64,000 nt of DNA from Pisaster brevispinus (taxonomy: Eukaryota; Echinodermata; Asteroidea; Forcipulatida; Asteriidae). Under the pieces are notes generated by a model that saw nothing but the letters and a program-made list of their open reading frames with translations, was not told the origin of the DNA and searched no databases. The DNA lies in the NCBI GenBank assembly GCA_023634235.1, contig JAMKCF010000011.1:18276027-18340026 (forward strand), read 5' to 3'. Every line of letters starts with the position of its first letter. Positions within the stretch are counted from its first letter, which is position 1. This document shows positions 52,001 through 62,371 of the stretch, piece by piece. The translations under genes and the position numbers were made by a program.

Positions 52001-53657
52001 GGTCTTAAAGCAGAGTCATGAAATTGGGCCCAGATCTCACATGACTCGGATGTTTTTACTCAATTCCAACTGACAACATCAAGTAGTTGTGAGTGACTTC
52101 ATTTACTTTGACAAATGTGACTTGACTTTACTTGGACAACAATGTTACTTGAGTTTTCTTGAACAACAATGTACCTTTTTAGCTTTTCTTAAGAGTCGAC
52201 TTGGACAAAGAGATTTGTGACTTATTGGTAAAGGAACAAATCTATTCAACCTGATATAAAACTTAAATGTAGGGTCACAGATGTTTTTTTCAATGCTATG
52301 CCGATTTATGTGTAGGCAAAATTATAAAGTGAGATACAATAAAAGTCACATGTGAAAATTTCAGCTGAATAGCAGTGTCTACTTGCTAAGAAACTAGCAA
52401 AAAACTGTCGCAGTATTTTCACAAGAATGTCTAATCCGTCCATCACTGAGAAATGATTCATGCATCAGCTGTTTCTCAGATTCAAATGTTTTTGGTTATA
52501 AAGTTATCAAAATCATATTAATTTAAAGAGAGTCCTTTCTCAAAATAGTTTATGCTATCAACAGCTGCAGTGCTTCTCACAAATTAAGTTTGTATGGTCA
52601 TTCATTTTTGGAGTATTTACCAACCATAAATCTATCATCCTACCTCAACTCATCATATTGAAATGAGTCTGTAAAGTCGAGTGAAGAAATCTTGGTCAAT
52701 TGAATTCAATGACTTGTCCTCATCTCATTGTAGGTATTTACTTTTGTCCAATTTGTTTCATCAAAACTTTGTCTTTGAATTGTTTTTTAATTTTCACAGG
52801 CGAACAATCAGTGCAAGTTCTTTGGATCCTAACGGGTCACACGAGGGCTTTGTTGGTCAAATCCCCAACACAAGCTTTGATATTCCCATTTCATCTGGAG
52901 ACGGTAAGAGAGATATAATATCAGACATAATTTCAACTATGAAGTATTATACCGCAGTTTTATCTCTTGATATTTGAAAAGATAAGTCGCACTCACTTAG
53001 GGTGATCCCTCTGAAGGAGTTATAAGTTATTGGAATTGTGTTAATAACCTGTATTGGAGATTAGACAGATATTATATCTGTTTTGTTGTTGTAGAGTGCT
53101 CCTTGCTTCCGACTCGTCATCGTGGTGGAGGGGATCGAGTCCGCTTAACATCTCCAGCCGAGAGTAAGTACTTTTATTTGGAATCCTTCAACTATTACAA
53201 AACATCAGTCAACAAATCTAATATCAAACTGTGTTGGTGGAGCCCCGACACGTTAATCTGCAGGTTGCAGGTTCAAGCCCCACTCCAGTAAATTTTTCTT
53301 TAATCAACCCCAAATTCAATAAATTTTGGGCGCTACAAAACATTTTTTTTTAAAACAAAACAGTCTTCTAACACTCCTTCCAGAAGAGATTTTACTTTGG
53401 ATTTACTCACCTGCGAAAATTACTTAAAATAATTATATCCCATGTTGAGTCAAATCGAGGTAAAGATATGATTTGCTTTCTTTTTGTCTCTAGAAGAGTT
53501 TGTTTTGCGTCCAAGCTACACACCAACTCGGAACATTGGCATGTCATCAGCAGCTAGTCCATTGCTGATGCAGAACCGTTTCAGTATGGAACTAGGAACA
53601 CCAAATGAGATCGCTCGTAGAATTGGCAACAGGAAAGTTTTACTATACCAGCCATAG
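46021..53657 (+). CDS. CCNB1IP1: Cyclin B1-interacting protein 1 / HEI10-type E3 ligase
   Basis: Nine coding exons: 46021-46096 (exon from 46010), 46382-46441, 47366-47511, 48403-48517, 49937-50028, 51720-51742, 52800-52903, 53095-53163, 53494-53657 (stop TAG). All phases agree; 282 residues against 277 in human. HEI10 family proteins are SUMO/ubiquitin-type RING ligases that mark crossover sites in meiosis. N-terminal RING-like ligands: Cys6, Cys11, Cys24, His26, Cys29, Cys43, Cys46, as in FAWVTSCSHIFCDEDG and SCPAC. Then FDIVRIDLSLSEQYKSMVLAG, RAMAFWRYQVQQEKIYQDY, and a coiled coil (about 95-165). The C-terminal third is low-complexity and Ser/Pro-rich, ending RKVLLYQP. Exon 6 is a 23-base microexon coding MLYDSLR. 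Donor GCAT/GTATCC at 48517 restores EVASVKK, matching the vertebrate order. Confidence 0.95.
46189..46262 (+). repeat. Dispersed repeat, family F, fragment
   Basis: CCCGGAATTTCATCTTTGAA, GGGCAAGG and CATTTTGCAAAGGTCACTTC match the left half of 1828-1960. CCNB1IP1 intron 1 of the coding region. Confidence 0.55.
46926..47336 (+). mobile_element. ~420-bp MITE, family B, copy 3
   Basis: Begins AGGGTCATA and ends ACCAATCTATGACC; interior matches the other family B copies (GGAAATAGCAAAAAGCTGTC; ATCAACAGCTGCATTGTGC). Its right end is only about 30 bases before the CCNB1IP1 exon at 47366, so it may contribute to that splice-acceptor region. Confidence 0.8.
48775..48985. repeat. tRNA-derived repeat, family G, head-to-head arrangement
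   Basis: The right half (48885-48975) reads AGTTGGTGGAGCACCGGCG, then GTTAATCCAGAGGTCTCAGG and TTCACGTCTGG, then TCAATTTTTCTTTGTTCAAC. The left half is roughly its reverse complement (GGTTGAACAAGAAAAAATTA), so two copies meet head to head or the unit folds back. Lies in a CCNB1IP1 intron. Confidence 0.6.
51436..51610 (-). repeat. Dispersed repeat, family F, copy 4 (inverted)
   Basis: CTGTTGCCCCTGGTCATTGC, CTTGGTGCCCTTTG and ATCAGGCCTGGAAT: reverse of 1828-1960, bounded on both sides by CAGGCCTG. CCNB1IP1 intron. Confidence 0.6.
51799..52031. mobile_element. MITE, family C (clear termini)
   Basis: Left GGGTCCAATTTCATGGCTCT, right AGAGTCATGAAATTGGGCCC: near-perfect ~19-bp terminal inverted repeats. 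No ORF. Begins 57 bases after the CCNB1IP1 microexon 51720-51742. Confidence 0.8.
52270..52646 (+). mobile_element. ~420-bp MITE, family B, copy 4
   Basis: Begins TAGGGTCACAGATG and ends with a diverged TAAATCTATCATCCTACC; shares CTACTTGCTAAGAAACTAGC and ATCAACAGCTGCAGTGCTTC with the other copies. Lies in a CCNB1IP1 intron about 150 bases before exon 52800-52903. Confidence 0.8.
53232..53310 (+). repeat. tRNA-derived repeat, family G
   Basis: GTTGGTGGAGCCCCGACACG followed by TTAATCTGCAGGTTGCAGG and TTCAAGCCCCACTCC, then AATTTTTCTTTAATCAACCC: same order and tail as the copy at 48885. Lies in the last CCNB1IP1 intron. Confidence 0.65.
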
Positions 53658-53695
53658 CCAAACTAATGAGGCTTCGAGCCAGGACCTTCTTACCT

Positions 53696-53701
53696 AATAA
53701 A
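53696..53701 (+). terminator. CCNB1IP1 polyadenylation signal AATAAA
   Basis: AATAAA 39 bases after the stop, giving a very short 3' UTR if used; a further AATAAA is at about 54927. Confidence 0.45.
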
Positions 53702-54547
53702 ATGTTGTAAATTAAAATACAAGATGGTCAAATTGCCCGCTTCCTTCATTAGTTTTTGGCCATTTTTGAAACAGCAGATGCGGATCGTTCACAACGTTAA
53801 AGATCAACTTAGACGAAAGGACTCAAACTAATTTGTCTATACATGTACTGTAAAAAATTAATGTATATGCTTGTTTATTTTGTGTTTAGTTATTACTTGG
53901 TCTTAGGTGTGAAGTTTTCCTCCCTGTATTTTTGTTGAAATTTTATTAGAAAACTAGTCTCCCCCCCCCCCCCAATTTTGGAACTAGTGTTTTTCCCCGC
54001 CGATGGTGTTTCCCTACATGGTTTCCAGTAAAGACTCATAAAAATGAAACTGAAATCAACACTGATGTACCAGTGTCTCAGAAAACCAGTGTAGTGCCAA
54101 GTCCATGTTGTGACGTAAAAAAAACATCACAACATGGACAGGATGAAGGTTGTTTATATCTTTGTTGCTATGCGTTTTTCATTGTCTTGTTTGGATTGAG
54201 TCTGTAGTGTGACGTCGCAATGCCGTTTTAATTCCTAGGTGCTTAGGGGCTTTTCGTGAAACTCAGCATTTTTTCCCAGCGTGATCAATTTGTTCTAAAA
54301 CTCAATTTTAAGTGATCATTACACACTTGTTTACCTTTCTATAAACAAAAGAACAAAAATGTAATTTCGTTCAAGTAGATCTTGAAGCATCACCCTCAGC
54401 AACAGCTTCCAATGATGATGAAGTGGATTCAAAATTAAAAACATGGCTACCAAAAGACATGCTCTGGTTAAGACTGGGAGGAAATTTGAATAACATCCTA
54501 GACCTTTTATGCACTGCGCTCGGTAAACACTGGACACCTTATCTGCA

Positions 54548-54667
54548 TATAGACCGAGCAAGTCTTGCACATATTTGACATTGTTTCCTTCACACAGTAA
54601 AGCAATGTACGTGGGACCAAAGTGGTCCTAAAAACGTTTGACTATGCGCGAGACTTGCACGGTCTTA
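54548..54667. mobile_element. ~120-bp MITE, family E, copy 2
   Basis: Left ATAGACCGAGCAAGTCT, right GCGAGACTTGCACGGTCTTA; the internal TTTGACTATGCGCGAGACTT parallels TTTGATTATGTGCGAGACTT of copy 1. Lies 3' of CCNB1IP1. Confidence 0.8.
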
Positions 54668-55778
54668 TTGATCATGTACCTGGATTACAAAACTGTTGCC
54701 AATACTGGTAGAAAAATGCTGTCTCAATCTTTGTCTTTTTGAAAATGGGTAGAACCCCGATTTAGAGCCAAGTTGACTGAATTCACACCTGTAGGAACTA
54801 CTTCAGTTACGACATTAGGTCTCATCTCTCCAACCAGTAATCAGTGCAAATGTATTGTCAAGTTTGTTGGCTTTTGTAGCCCAAAATGTTGCACATATTT
54901 TGTGTTTACATGTACATGTTTTGGTTAATAAATGTGTGCAGTTCGTGATAGTTATAGGTGTCATGCACTTCAACTGTCTGTTACATAATGCTTAATTGTA
55001 TTGGTAGAATTAGGTAGCTAATCCAATACTGATGAGATTCATGACCACTCGGCCTTGTAGTGGTCTAGGAACTTAAGAATTTAAAGAGGGGCTCCAAGGT
55101 CAATTTCAGTTTTATGATGGAATAATTTTTCAAAAGATACAGTCTACTTTAACCTCATGTTAAAATGGTGCAAAATGCCATTTTATTTGAAACGCTTTCC
55201 GAGCGAAAATTGAAACATGATGCCATTGGACATCAAAAACAAATGGTTATGTACATTTCAAAGAGGAATTTTTGCACCTGTCAAAAGGTCAAATTCAACA
55301 AATCCAGGATTGAACTAAAAATTCTCTACAAATATGTAGAGACCACTTAAAATGTGGCGTCATTGAATGTTGTTCCAATTATAAACAAGATTGCCTTACC
55401 AAGAAGAATGTTGTTACACGGCTTTATCTTTGCTGTAAGTTTACAGACACATTGCTGTATTTATTTTGTGACTTTCTCATATTAATCTTCTACATTGTAA
55501 TCTTAACTAAAGATCATAAAACCCTGGAAAAACAAGATAACAAAAACAAAAGTTTTTAAAGGTGAAATGCAACCAGGTTTCAAAACATTCACATTATTTG
55601 TCATCAAGAAGAAACATACTGTGGACATTAGTGGAACACGGATGTCGCTTCTGTTGAATATTTTACTGCCAATGTACATTAATTGCAATCAATTTAAAGG
55701 AATACGAGTCAATTTATATTCCATCATGGATCCCAGTCCAAGAGGAACCATCAAAGATCTTGTCCAGCCTTTGTTTCT

Positions 55779-55876
55779 AAGGCTGTATTGAAATTGGCGG
55801 CTACAGCCGGTCTATACTTCAATGCATGATGACCAGCGATCCATCTGTAGCCATAGCAGCCAATTCAAACACGCTA
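55779..55876. mobile_element. ~100-bp MITE, family D, copy 3
   Basis: Left AAGGCTGTATTGAAATTGGC, right AGCAGCCAATTCAAACACGC; interior TTCAATGCATGATGACCAGC matches family. Between CCNB1IP1 and BHMT. Confidence 0.7.
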
Positions 55877-56911
55877 GATTTGTAAACAACATTTCAGAAG
55901 CTAGGTTTGTAAACTAGGATTTCAAGCTAGGTTTGTAAACAACATTTCAGAAACCCTGTTTAAACTGTCCAACTATTGTCATAATTCGTTAAACTGATCT
56001 CTTCAGCAAAATAAGAAGATACATGTATATCAATGAAATAGAAAAATAAAGGGATGTACTAAATACAAGAATGTAAAAAAGGGCAATATGAAGGCCAGAA
56101 CAATGAAATATAGAAAGCTGCTGGTGAGATTTCACTCCAATGCGTTTTAAAAGTTTTTTTTAAGGCACTTTTAAAATAAAGTCCTTGATTTCAGATGATA
56201 GGATGTGCAAAACAATACGATTGTTTTTACATCTACTTCTTTTATATTTCATTTCAATGATATAGAAGATGCTGGTTCAAAACATGGAGCTCCAAGTTAT
56301 CAACTTTTGTTTGTACACACACATTTTCTTTTGTTTCACAAACAAGTATTTTGGTATAAATTGTAACAAAATTCGAAAACAATAAAACCAGTCCCAGCAC
56401 AGAAAATGGACACCCTGCTCAGTCCTAAACAAAATAAAAATTTTCTGATGAAAACAAATATGACAAAATTCAATTTTGGGATATCTTTTAGTAGCAATAC
56501 TCTGGTATACACTTATAAAGTTTTTAAATAGGAATGTCTGTTACATGATTCTGTCTTAGACACAAAAATTGATCAAAAAACACTTTTGTGTTTGTTATTG
56601 GAAAATAAATTTACAATTTCAACCTTCCTTTTGTGTTAATCATGGGGGTTAGTAAATAGACAAGGCAAAAATAGAAACATTCATTTCAAAACAACGTCCA
56701 TCTTTCTCTGGGTAAATCAGACCAAAAAACAGAACACTGTCGTTTCGCAAAGGAATGTTTGAAAATAAACTATTAAAATAAAACTACAAACAAATCTAAA
56801 AACAAGGTATTCTACTTGCAGTCAAACTGTAAAACAAACTCTCCACTGAATACATGCTATTACTGGTACTTGTTTTTTCCCCCAGTGTTTTCATGTTATT
56901 TCAACTCTCTC

Positions 56912-59900
56912 CTACTTCTTGAAAAGATCTTTAAGTTCAGCGTCAGTAGTTTCGTCAGTCTTTTGAAGCAGATCCTTGTCACCCTGGGTCACACCCCAAC
57001 TGTCTGGCTTGGACGTCTGAGGGCAGTCTGGACGCCCACTTGCTGGTTTAAGATTTTCCCAGTAATCACGGCGAGCTCTAAAATGCATAAAACATTTTTT
57101 TTTTTAAAGCAGAACAATTGACTCAAAACATATTTTGTACAAGCATCCTTGATCTACACGTGTTGTCAAGCAAAGTGATCTCTAGAAGTGAACATAACTA
57201 ATTCTTGGATTCCTGAAGTCGGGTACTTTTAGTTTGTCTTTTAGGCAAGTACACTTTGACAATTAAAAGATATTTATCAAACTTGAAGTACACATTTTAA
57301 CATAACAAGACCGCCGGATTTGTTCAGTCTTTAGCTTACTGACCCGATGCTAAAACCACTGTCCTTGGGCCTGTGTAAATTTTGGACCCTGGTAAAACAA
57401 GGTTAGCATGATGCAAGGAAGACTGACCAATCTAGCAGATCAATTCATTTTTCAAAGGGCAGGCAGTCAACTTTCTAGGTGCATGGTATTTTAGTTTAGA
57501 TTGCTTATGGCAAGAGAAGGTGGCTGTGTGAGTGTGTCAAGTACATACCTTGCTCTAACCCAAGGCTTAGTATGCTGGCGAAGACCATCTCCCCAAATAC
57601 CATGCTTTTCAGATCCAGGAGGAAGGCAACCTCTCTCTTCAGATAGCTCCTCAGCAATAGCACGGACATGGTATGGTTCCATGCCGCAGCAGGCTCCGAT
57701 GTAACGTACACCAATTTCATATGCCTCACGGGCATACTGGTGGCAATCCCAGCGGGTCACAATGCGGGGTTCCAGACCTACAGATTTGGGAATAATATTC
57801 AAATCCTTAATAGGGCCGTGTCTGAATAGGCGGCTACGACTATATCACCGTGTGATCATGTGTTGAAGTACATGTATAGGACGCACTTACCAGCAGTCTT
57901 AGCCACAGTCACCAATTTGGATATGGCCAACCATGCAATAATCTATCTTGGAAAAAGTTATGGCTCTGACAAAAATCCACTTTGACTGTTTTCAACATTT
58001 AGACTAGTATGTTCTGCTGTTAACAGATAACACTGAGTTAAAAGTTGACCATGCATCAACCTAACATGCCTAATGTCAAACCATTTTCACAAATATAGTC
58101 CAAGTAAGTTAGTTGCGAGAATTTGTTCGGTTTGCTAACTGAACTTGCTTCAGGATAAAGGGTGCATCACAGACAAACAAAACCAAATTGACTTCGGGTC
58201 TTTGTAATTCAAATACATTCTTGATGTCATCTAAATAACCAATTGGTTTTATAGATGACGTTAACTGGCACTTCTACCTGAAATTCAGAAAAATAAAAAT
58301 TTAACTTTTTCTGATAATATTCACGAGAAAACTCACCGAATGGGAACTCCGGTAGATCAATGAACCCTTGCTTGTTGACATCAGGAGTCTTGAAGCCCAG
58401 GGGCTGGGTCATTAAGTAAGGCTTCAGGCCTTCCTTATCAAGAGCAGCCTTCATCAAGCGGATAGTCTTCAGAGTCTCTTCAGGACCAAAGTGACAGTTC
58501 AGTCCAACCACATCGGCACCTTTACATAAATATTTGAATGTTTGTTACAGACGTAGTTGAACAAAAACGGCAACAAGTGATCTTTGATGAAATTCGTTTT
58601 AAATAATTTCAATCAACAACGAAATTGATTTCACATCAGATTTCAATTATGTAAAAAAAAACAACCATTGTGAAAACCCATCTTTTCAGCAAAATTTGCA
58701 AAAAGCCCCGTTATGTCATCGTGACGTAACATGAGCGATGACATAACGGGGCTTTTTGCCGTAACGTCTCATGTGGGAGCTCCTTTTCTTGTAGCTGCTT
58801 TGTTGAAGAATGGAGGTATAACAAAACAAACTCCCATACATAACGTCAAAGTTTTGTTATTTTGACGCATGCCGTCAACAGCAGAAATGTTTCTAGTTTT
58901 TTAAAAACTTGAGGTTTGGGCCTAATTTTTTGATCGGTAATTACAAAAAATTCAGAATTGTACAAATATCTATATTAAAATTTTTAAATAAACAAACATA
59001 TTATAAACAAGTTCAAACAGCATTCACATTAAAATTTCTTTAGCTCAAGTAACTGTTAAAAAGGATGGTTTGGGAAAAATAAATTTGTTTTGCAAAGTTA
59101 TATATTAAAAAGGTGAGGGACTGGATGGTATCATCATTTTACAAGACAAAGAGGAAAAGCCACAACGAGAAGAATCCTCCCATTTTATCGGAAAGATGTA
59201 GAAACAACTGGGAATTGGGAAGTTTGCAGAGAGACTTTCATCATGCATTGGAGCCTTGTAGACTTGTCAATTAAAAAATTCTTTGCTTATTTTTATCTCC
59301 CGTTTTCTATTTAGCTAATGAATTACGCGCCAAAAATCTAAATTGAAAATTTTATTCAGATTTATTCAAATTTTATTCAGATGTTTGCTTTGCCTGGCCT
59401 AGTGATAGGCGGTTGTTATTTGGTTCTACAGTCGCAAACATGGTTCCCCCCTTACAGTGGTCTGCTGCAGGACCAGTTTGAATTCTCTTCAAGTGTTCTG
59501 GCTGGCTAGCTCAGTGTTTAAAACCATCACTATTTATATGGACAAAGAAAGTAACTGGTCCTGCTGGCTAGTAATGGGAAAAATTAAGGGCAACCCCTTC
59601 CAAAATCCTCCAAAATCAGACAACTTTCAGATAGAATCTTGGAGGAATTTAAGGGGGTTAGCATTAAGAAGTCTGGGCCGCATAACTAACCTGCTTTAGC
59701 TAATTTGACAGCACAGTCACCGGCTGACACACCATGGAGATCACCCTCAGGACCAATGCACAGAGTTGCTGCCACTGGCTTGCTGGTCTTCTTCAGCTCT
59801 TCAACGGCCCACACTGCTTCCTCTACATGCTCAAAATACTGACGGAACAAAATATCAACTAATGTTAGCTCCAAGTGATGACATGGCCCCGGGTTACAGA

Positions 59901-62371
59901 GCTGCTTAAGCAGCAAATATTGCTTAACAATTTACTGCTCATCAAAAATAAGCAGGATATCATTCACAATTGGTATATGTGGAATGGTAGTTTTACTGGT
60001 AACCTTATTCTAGTAAGCGTAATTGTATTGTGCTTAGCTACTTTCATCCTTAAGCAATGAAATTGGGCCTAGATTGTGTGCCTAAATCTTTAAAAATTGT
60101 ATAATGCCCTTTTCCAGAAAGCCAAACCATGCTCTCTTGGCATGTGTACTAACTTCACCAGAGTCCATAAGTTTCACATTGAGGAATTCTGTTAGGGATA
60201 ATATTAACGATCCGAAAATAGCGGCTGCTTTAGGATAGCAGCGTCCACCTGTGTCAAAACTTTCTCAACTTTCGACAATTCTGAATATGACGAATGTGAA
60301 GATTCCTTTAAAAAGTGTTGAATTTTTTTAGGGTTGGGAAGAATTCTAGTAAATCACTCTGGGTAGTAGGGTTTAGGAACCGACAAGCCAGCCACGGTGC
60401 AAAGATGTCAAGATGAGAGACCTCAAAACTAATCTCACCTCAGCAAGGAGGAAGTCCACATCGTTCTTGATGAAGACCTCTGCCTGCTTACGGAACTGCT
60501 CTTGAACAGCCTCTTTACCGCTTCCTGAGAGATAGTTGGGTGTCTGGGAGACACCTCCGGCCACCAAGGCATTACCCTCGTTGGCAACCTCTTGGGCTAT
60601 CTTACAAGCCGCATCGTTGACAGCAGATCCCTAGTGAGGAAAAGGAGAAGTTTTAATCAGGCCTGGAATTTCTTTTGAGAGGGCAAGGCCATTTTCATTT
60701 TGCAAAGGGCACTTCCATTGGAAAATCTTTAAGTCTGTGGCAAACTTTTGAAGGGGCACCAAGGCCAAAACCAGGTGCAACAGAGGTCATGGCCTCAGTG
60801 TAATTCTAGGCCAGTGTACCTCTTAAACATTCAATCAGATACATGCTTCCAATTACATTTTGGGGGGTAAATTTATCAAAAGTTGTGAGGCTAGAATATG
60901 TTCAGATTCACCAGACACTAGGTTGAAGGCATTGCCTTCAGTGAGACCTGTGAAGTGACTCCTAGATGTTTCACATTTTAAAGATCCAGGTGCTTTTATT
61001 CTGCTGCACCTCTACAATTTCCATCCCATGAGCTAAAACAAAATGAACGGGGGACCAGTTGTACACTCATAAACTTTATGACATTTTGGCCGGTTACATA
61101 TTCCTTTTAAGCAATTTTTTTATGTGCTTACCGATTGTTTTTTAGTACAAGGGTTGACCTATGTAAATGTATATACGATATGGGCTTCAATAGACATTTT
61201 TCAAGCTATTTATTAACATTTTTCTCATGACCCAAAACATGGAAATCAGACTTATGAAGAGTATCATGCCAGTCAGGAGATTGGTATACCATGACAAATT
61301 TTTTAACCAACAATACATTTTTCTATGAAACGCAGAAATGTTTATCAGAACTTACGGAGTGCTTCTTTTGAGACACGTTGCCACGGTTTTCTAGCTTGTC
61401 GTCACTGCCATAGAAGGTAAATGCTTGCATAACATCACTGCCAGCTCTCAGAAACTCGCGAGCCAGCTGACGTACTAAAGATCAAGCAATTTGGAAAAGT
61501 TTGAACAGATATTCATCTGAGTTTACGACGAGTTTGTTTTTCCAATTTAAGCCGTTTGATACATATAAAATACTTTCAAGGTTACTACAAAGGTGTAGCT
61601 AGAAACAAATCTTACACTATACTGTAAAATAATCTCTTGTTAATCCAGGGTATCCTAAATGCAATCATGTTTGTAAAATAAAAGCCTACACATTGGCACT
61701 TTTTCAAATTCCAAGGGACTGTGCTCCACCAACAAGGATGCTTGTGTAGCTTGACATTCTAGTCTTGAATCAAGGCATTTATAATTGGGTTTTGTATGCT
61801 TTAACAAATGCACTGGTATGTTTCACCTACAGTGGACGTATGCTCTCATTCTATCACATTGTTCTAAAAGCGCCCTCTAGTTATCAATGTTTCTTGCCTC
61901 AAGGTAGTATGCAAAGTACTGGGACACCGAGAATTATTAGCCTATAAATTATTGGAAACAATGCGACTGCTTATGCCTCACACAGATGTACATGTTTATA
62001 GTGCATTCATGAACAAAATATAAACTGCATTTTGTGGCACTTTCAAGTGAAGTTTTTTTCAGTTATCCGAACTGTGACAATGTAAATGTGTACCCAAAAC
62101 GATCGATCGCTTAACTACATGTATGTAACAGTGTAACCGGTCTGGTCTTAGTTGAAATGCATGGCATCATAATGAGCGTGTATTGTGTTTCATAACAAAA
62201 ACCTGCAAGAATATTTCAAGTTGACGTACCTGCTTCTGGGTATTCTACAGTGGCTTCCGGGGTCCATGGTCCAGCCTTCACGTACCCACGTTTCTCCAGT
62301 GCAAACACATAACCACCATCTCCAATCACAACTTCACCAGCTGCCAGTCGCTCCAACAGACCTCTCTTCTC
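56912..62371 (-). CDS. BHMT: Betaine-homocysteine S-methyltransferase, exons 2-8 (first coding exon not found)
   Basis: Exons in transcript order: 62371-62230, 61474-61356, 60630-60439, 59838-59691, 58519-58337, 57777-57549, 57077-56912 (stop TAG 56914-56912). Phases agree; about 392 residues are visible against 406 in human, so only ~12 N-terminal residues are missing. The zinc enzyme moves a methyl group from betaine to homocysteine in the cytosol. Visible: [76 protein letters not shown], zinc ligands in GLNCHFG and [26 protein letters not shown] and [20 protein letters not shown]. All three zinc cysteines are present. The C-terminal oligomerisation tail is shorter and diverged. No operon-like context; convergent with CCNB1IP1. 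Confidence 0.96.
57812..57929. mobile_element. ~118-bp MITE, family D, copy 4
   Basis: Left AGGGCCGTGTCTGAATAGGC, right CACCAATTTGGATATGGCC. Ends 34 bases 5' (minus strand) of BHMT exon 57549-57777, close to its acceptor. Confidence 0.75.
58698..58759. repeat. Perfect 24-bp hairpin in a BHMT intron
   Basis: Arms 58698-58721 (GCAAAAAGCCCCGTTATGTC...) and 58736-58759 are exact complements with a 14-base spacer containing GACGTAAC. The flanking GTAACGTCTCATG at 58761 echoes the spacer (GTAACATGAG inverted). Confidence 0.95.
59885..60070 (+). mobile_element. MITE, family C
   Basis: Left end GAGCTGCTTAAGCAGC, right end CCTTAAGCAATGAAATTGGG then CCTAG; interior TTTTACTGGTAACCTTATTC matches 13807-13998. 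BHMT intron, 47 bases 5' (minus) of exon 59691-59838. Confidence 0.65.
60658..60812 (+). repeat. Dispersed repeat, family F, copy 5
   Basis: CAGGCCTGGAATTTC, GGCAAGGCCATTTTCATTTT, GCAAAGGGCACTTCC and GGGGCACCAAGGCC in the same order as 1828-1960. In a BHMT intron 28 bases 5' (minus strand) of exon 60439-60630. Confidence 0.7.

Larger units (their letters stand above)
53658..56911. other. Convergent 3' region CCNB1IP1-BHMT
   Basis: Contains both 3' UTRs, a C-run (53962-53975), MITEs of families E (54548) and D (55779) and otherwise AT-rich sequence. No supported gene. Confidence 0.55.
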
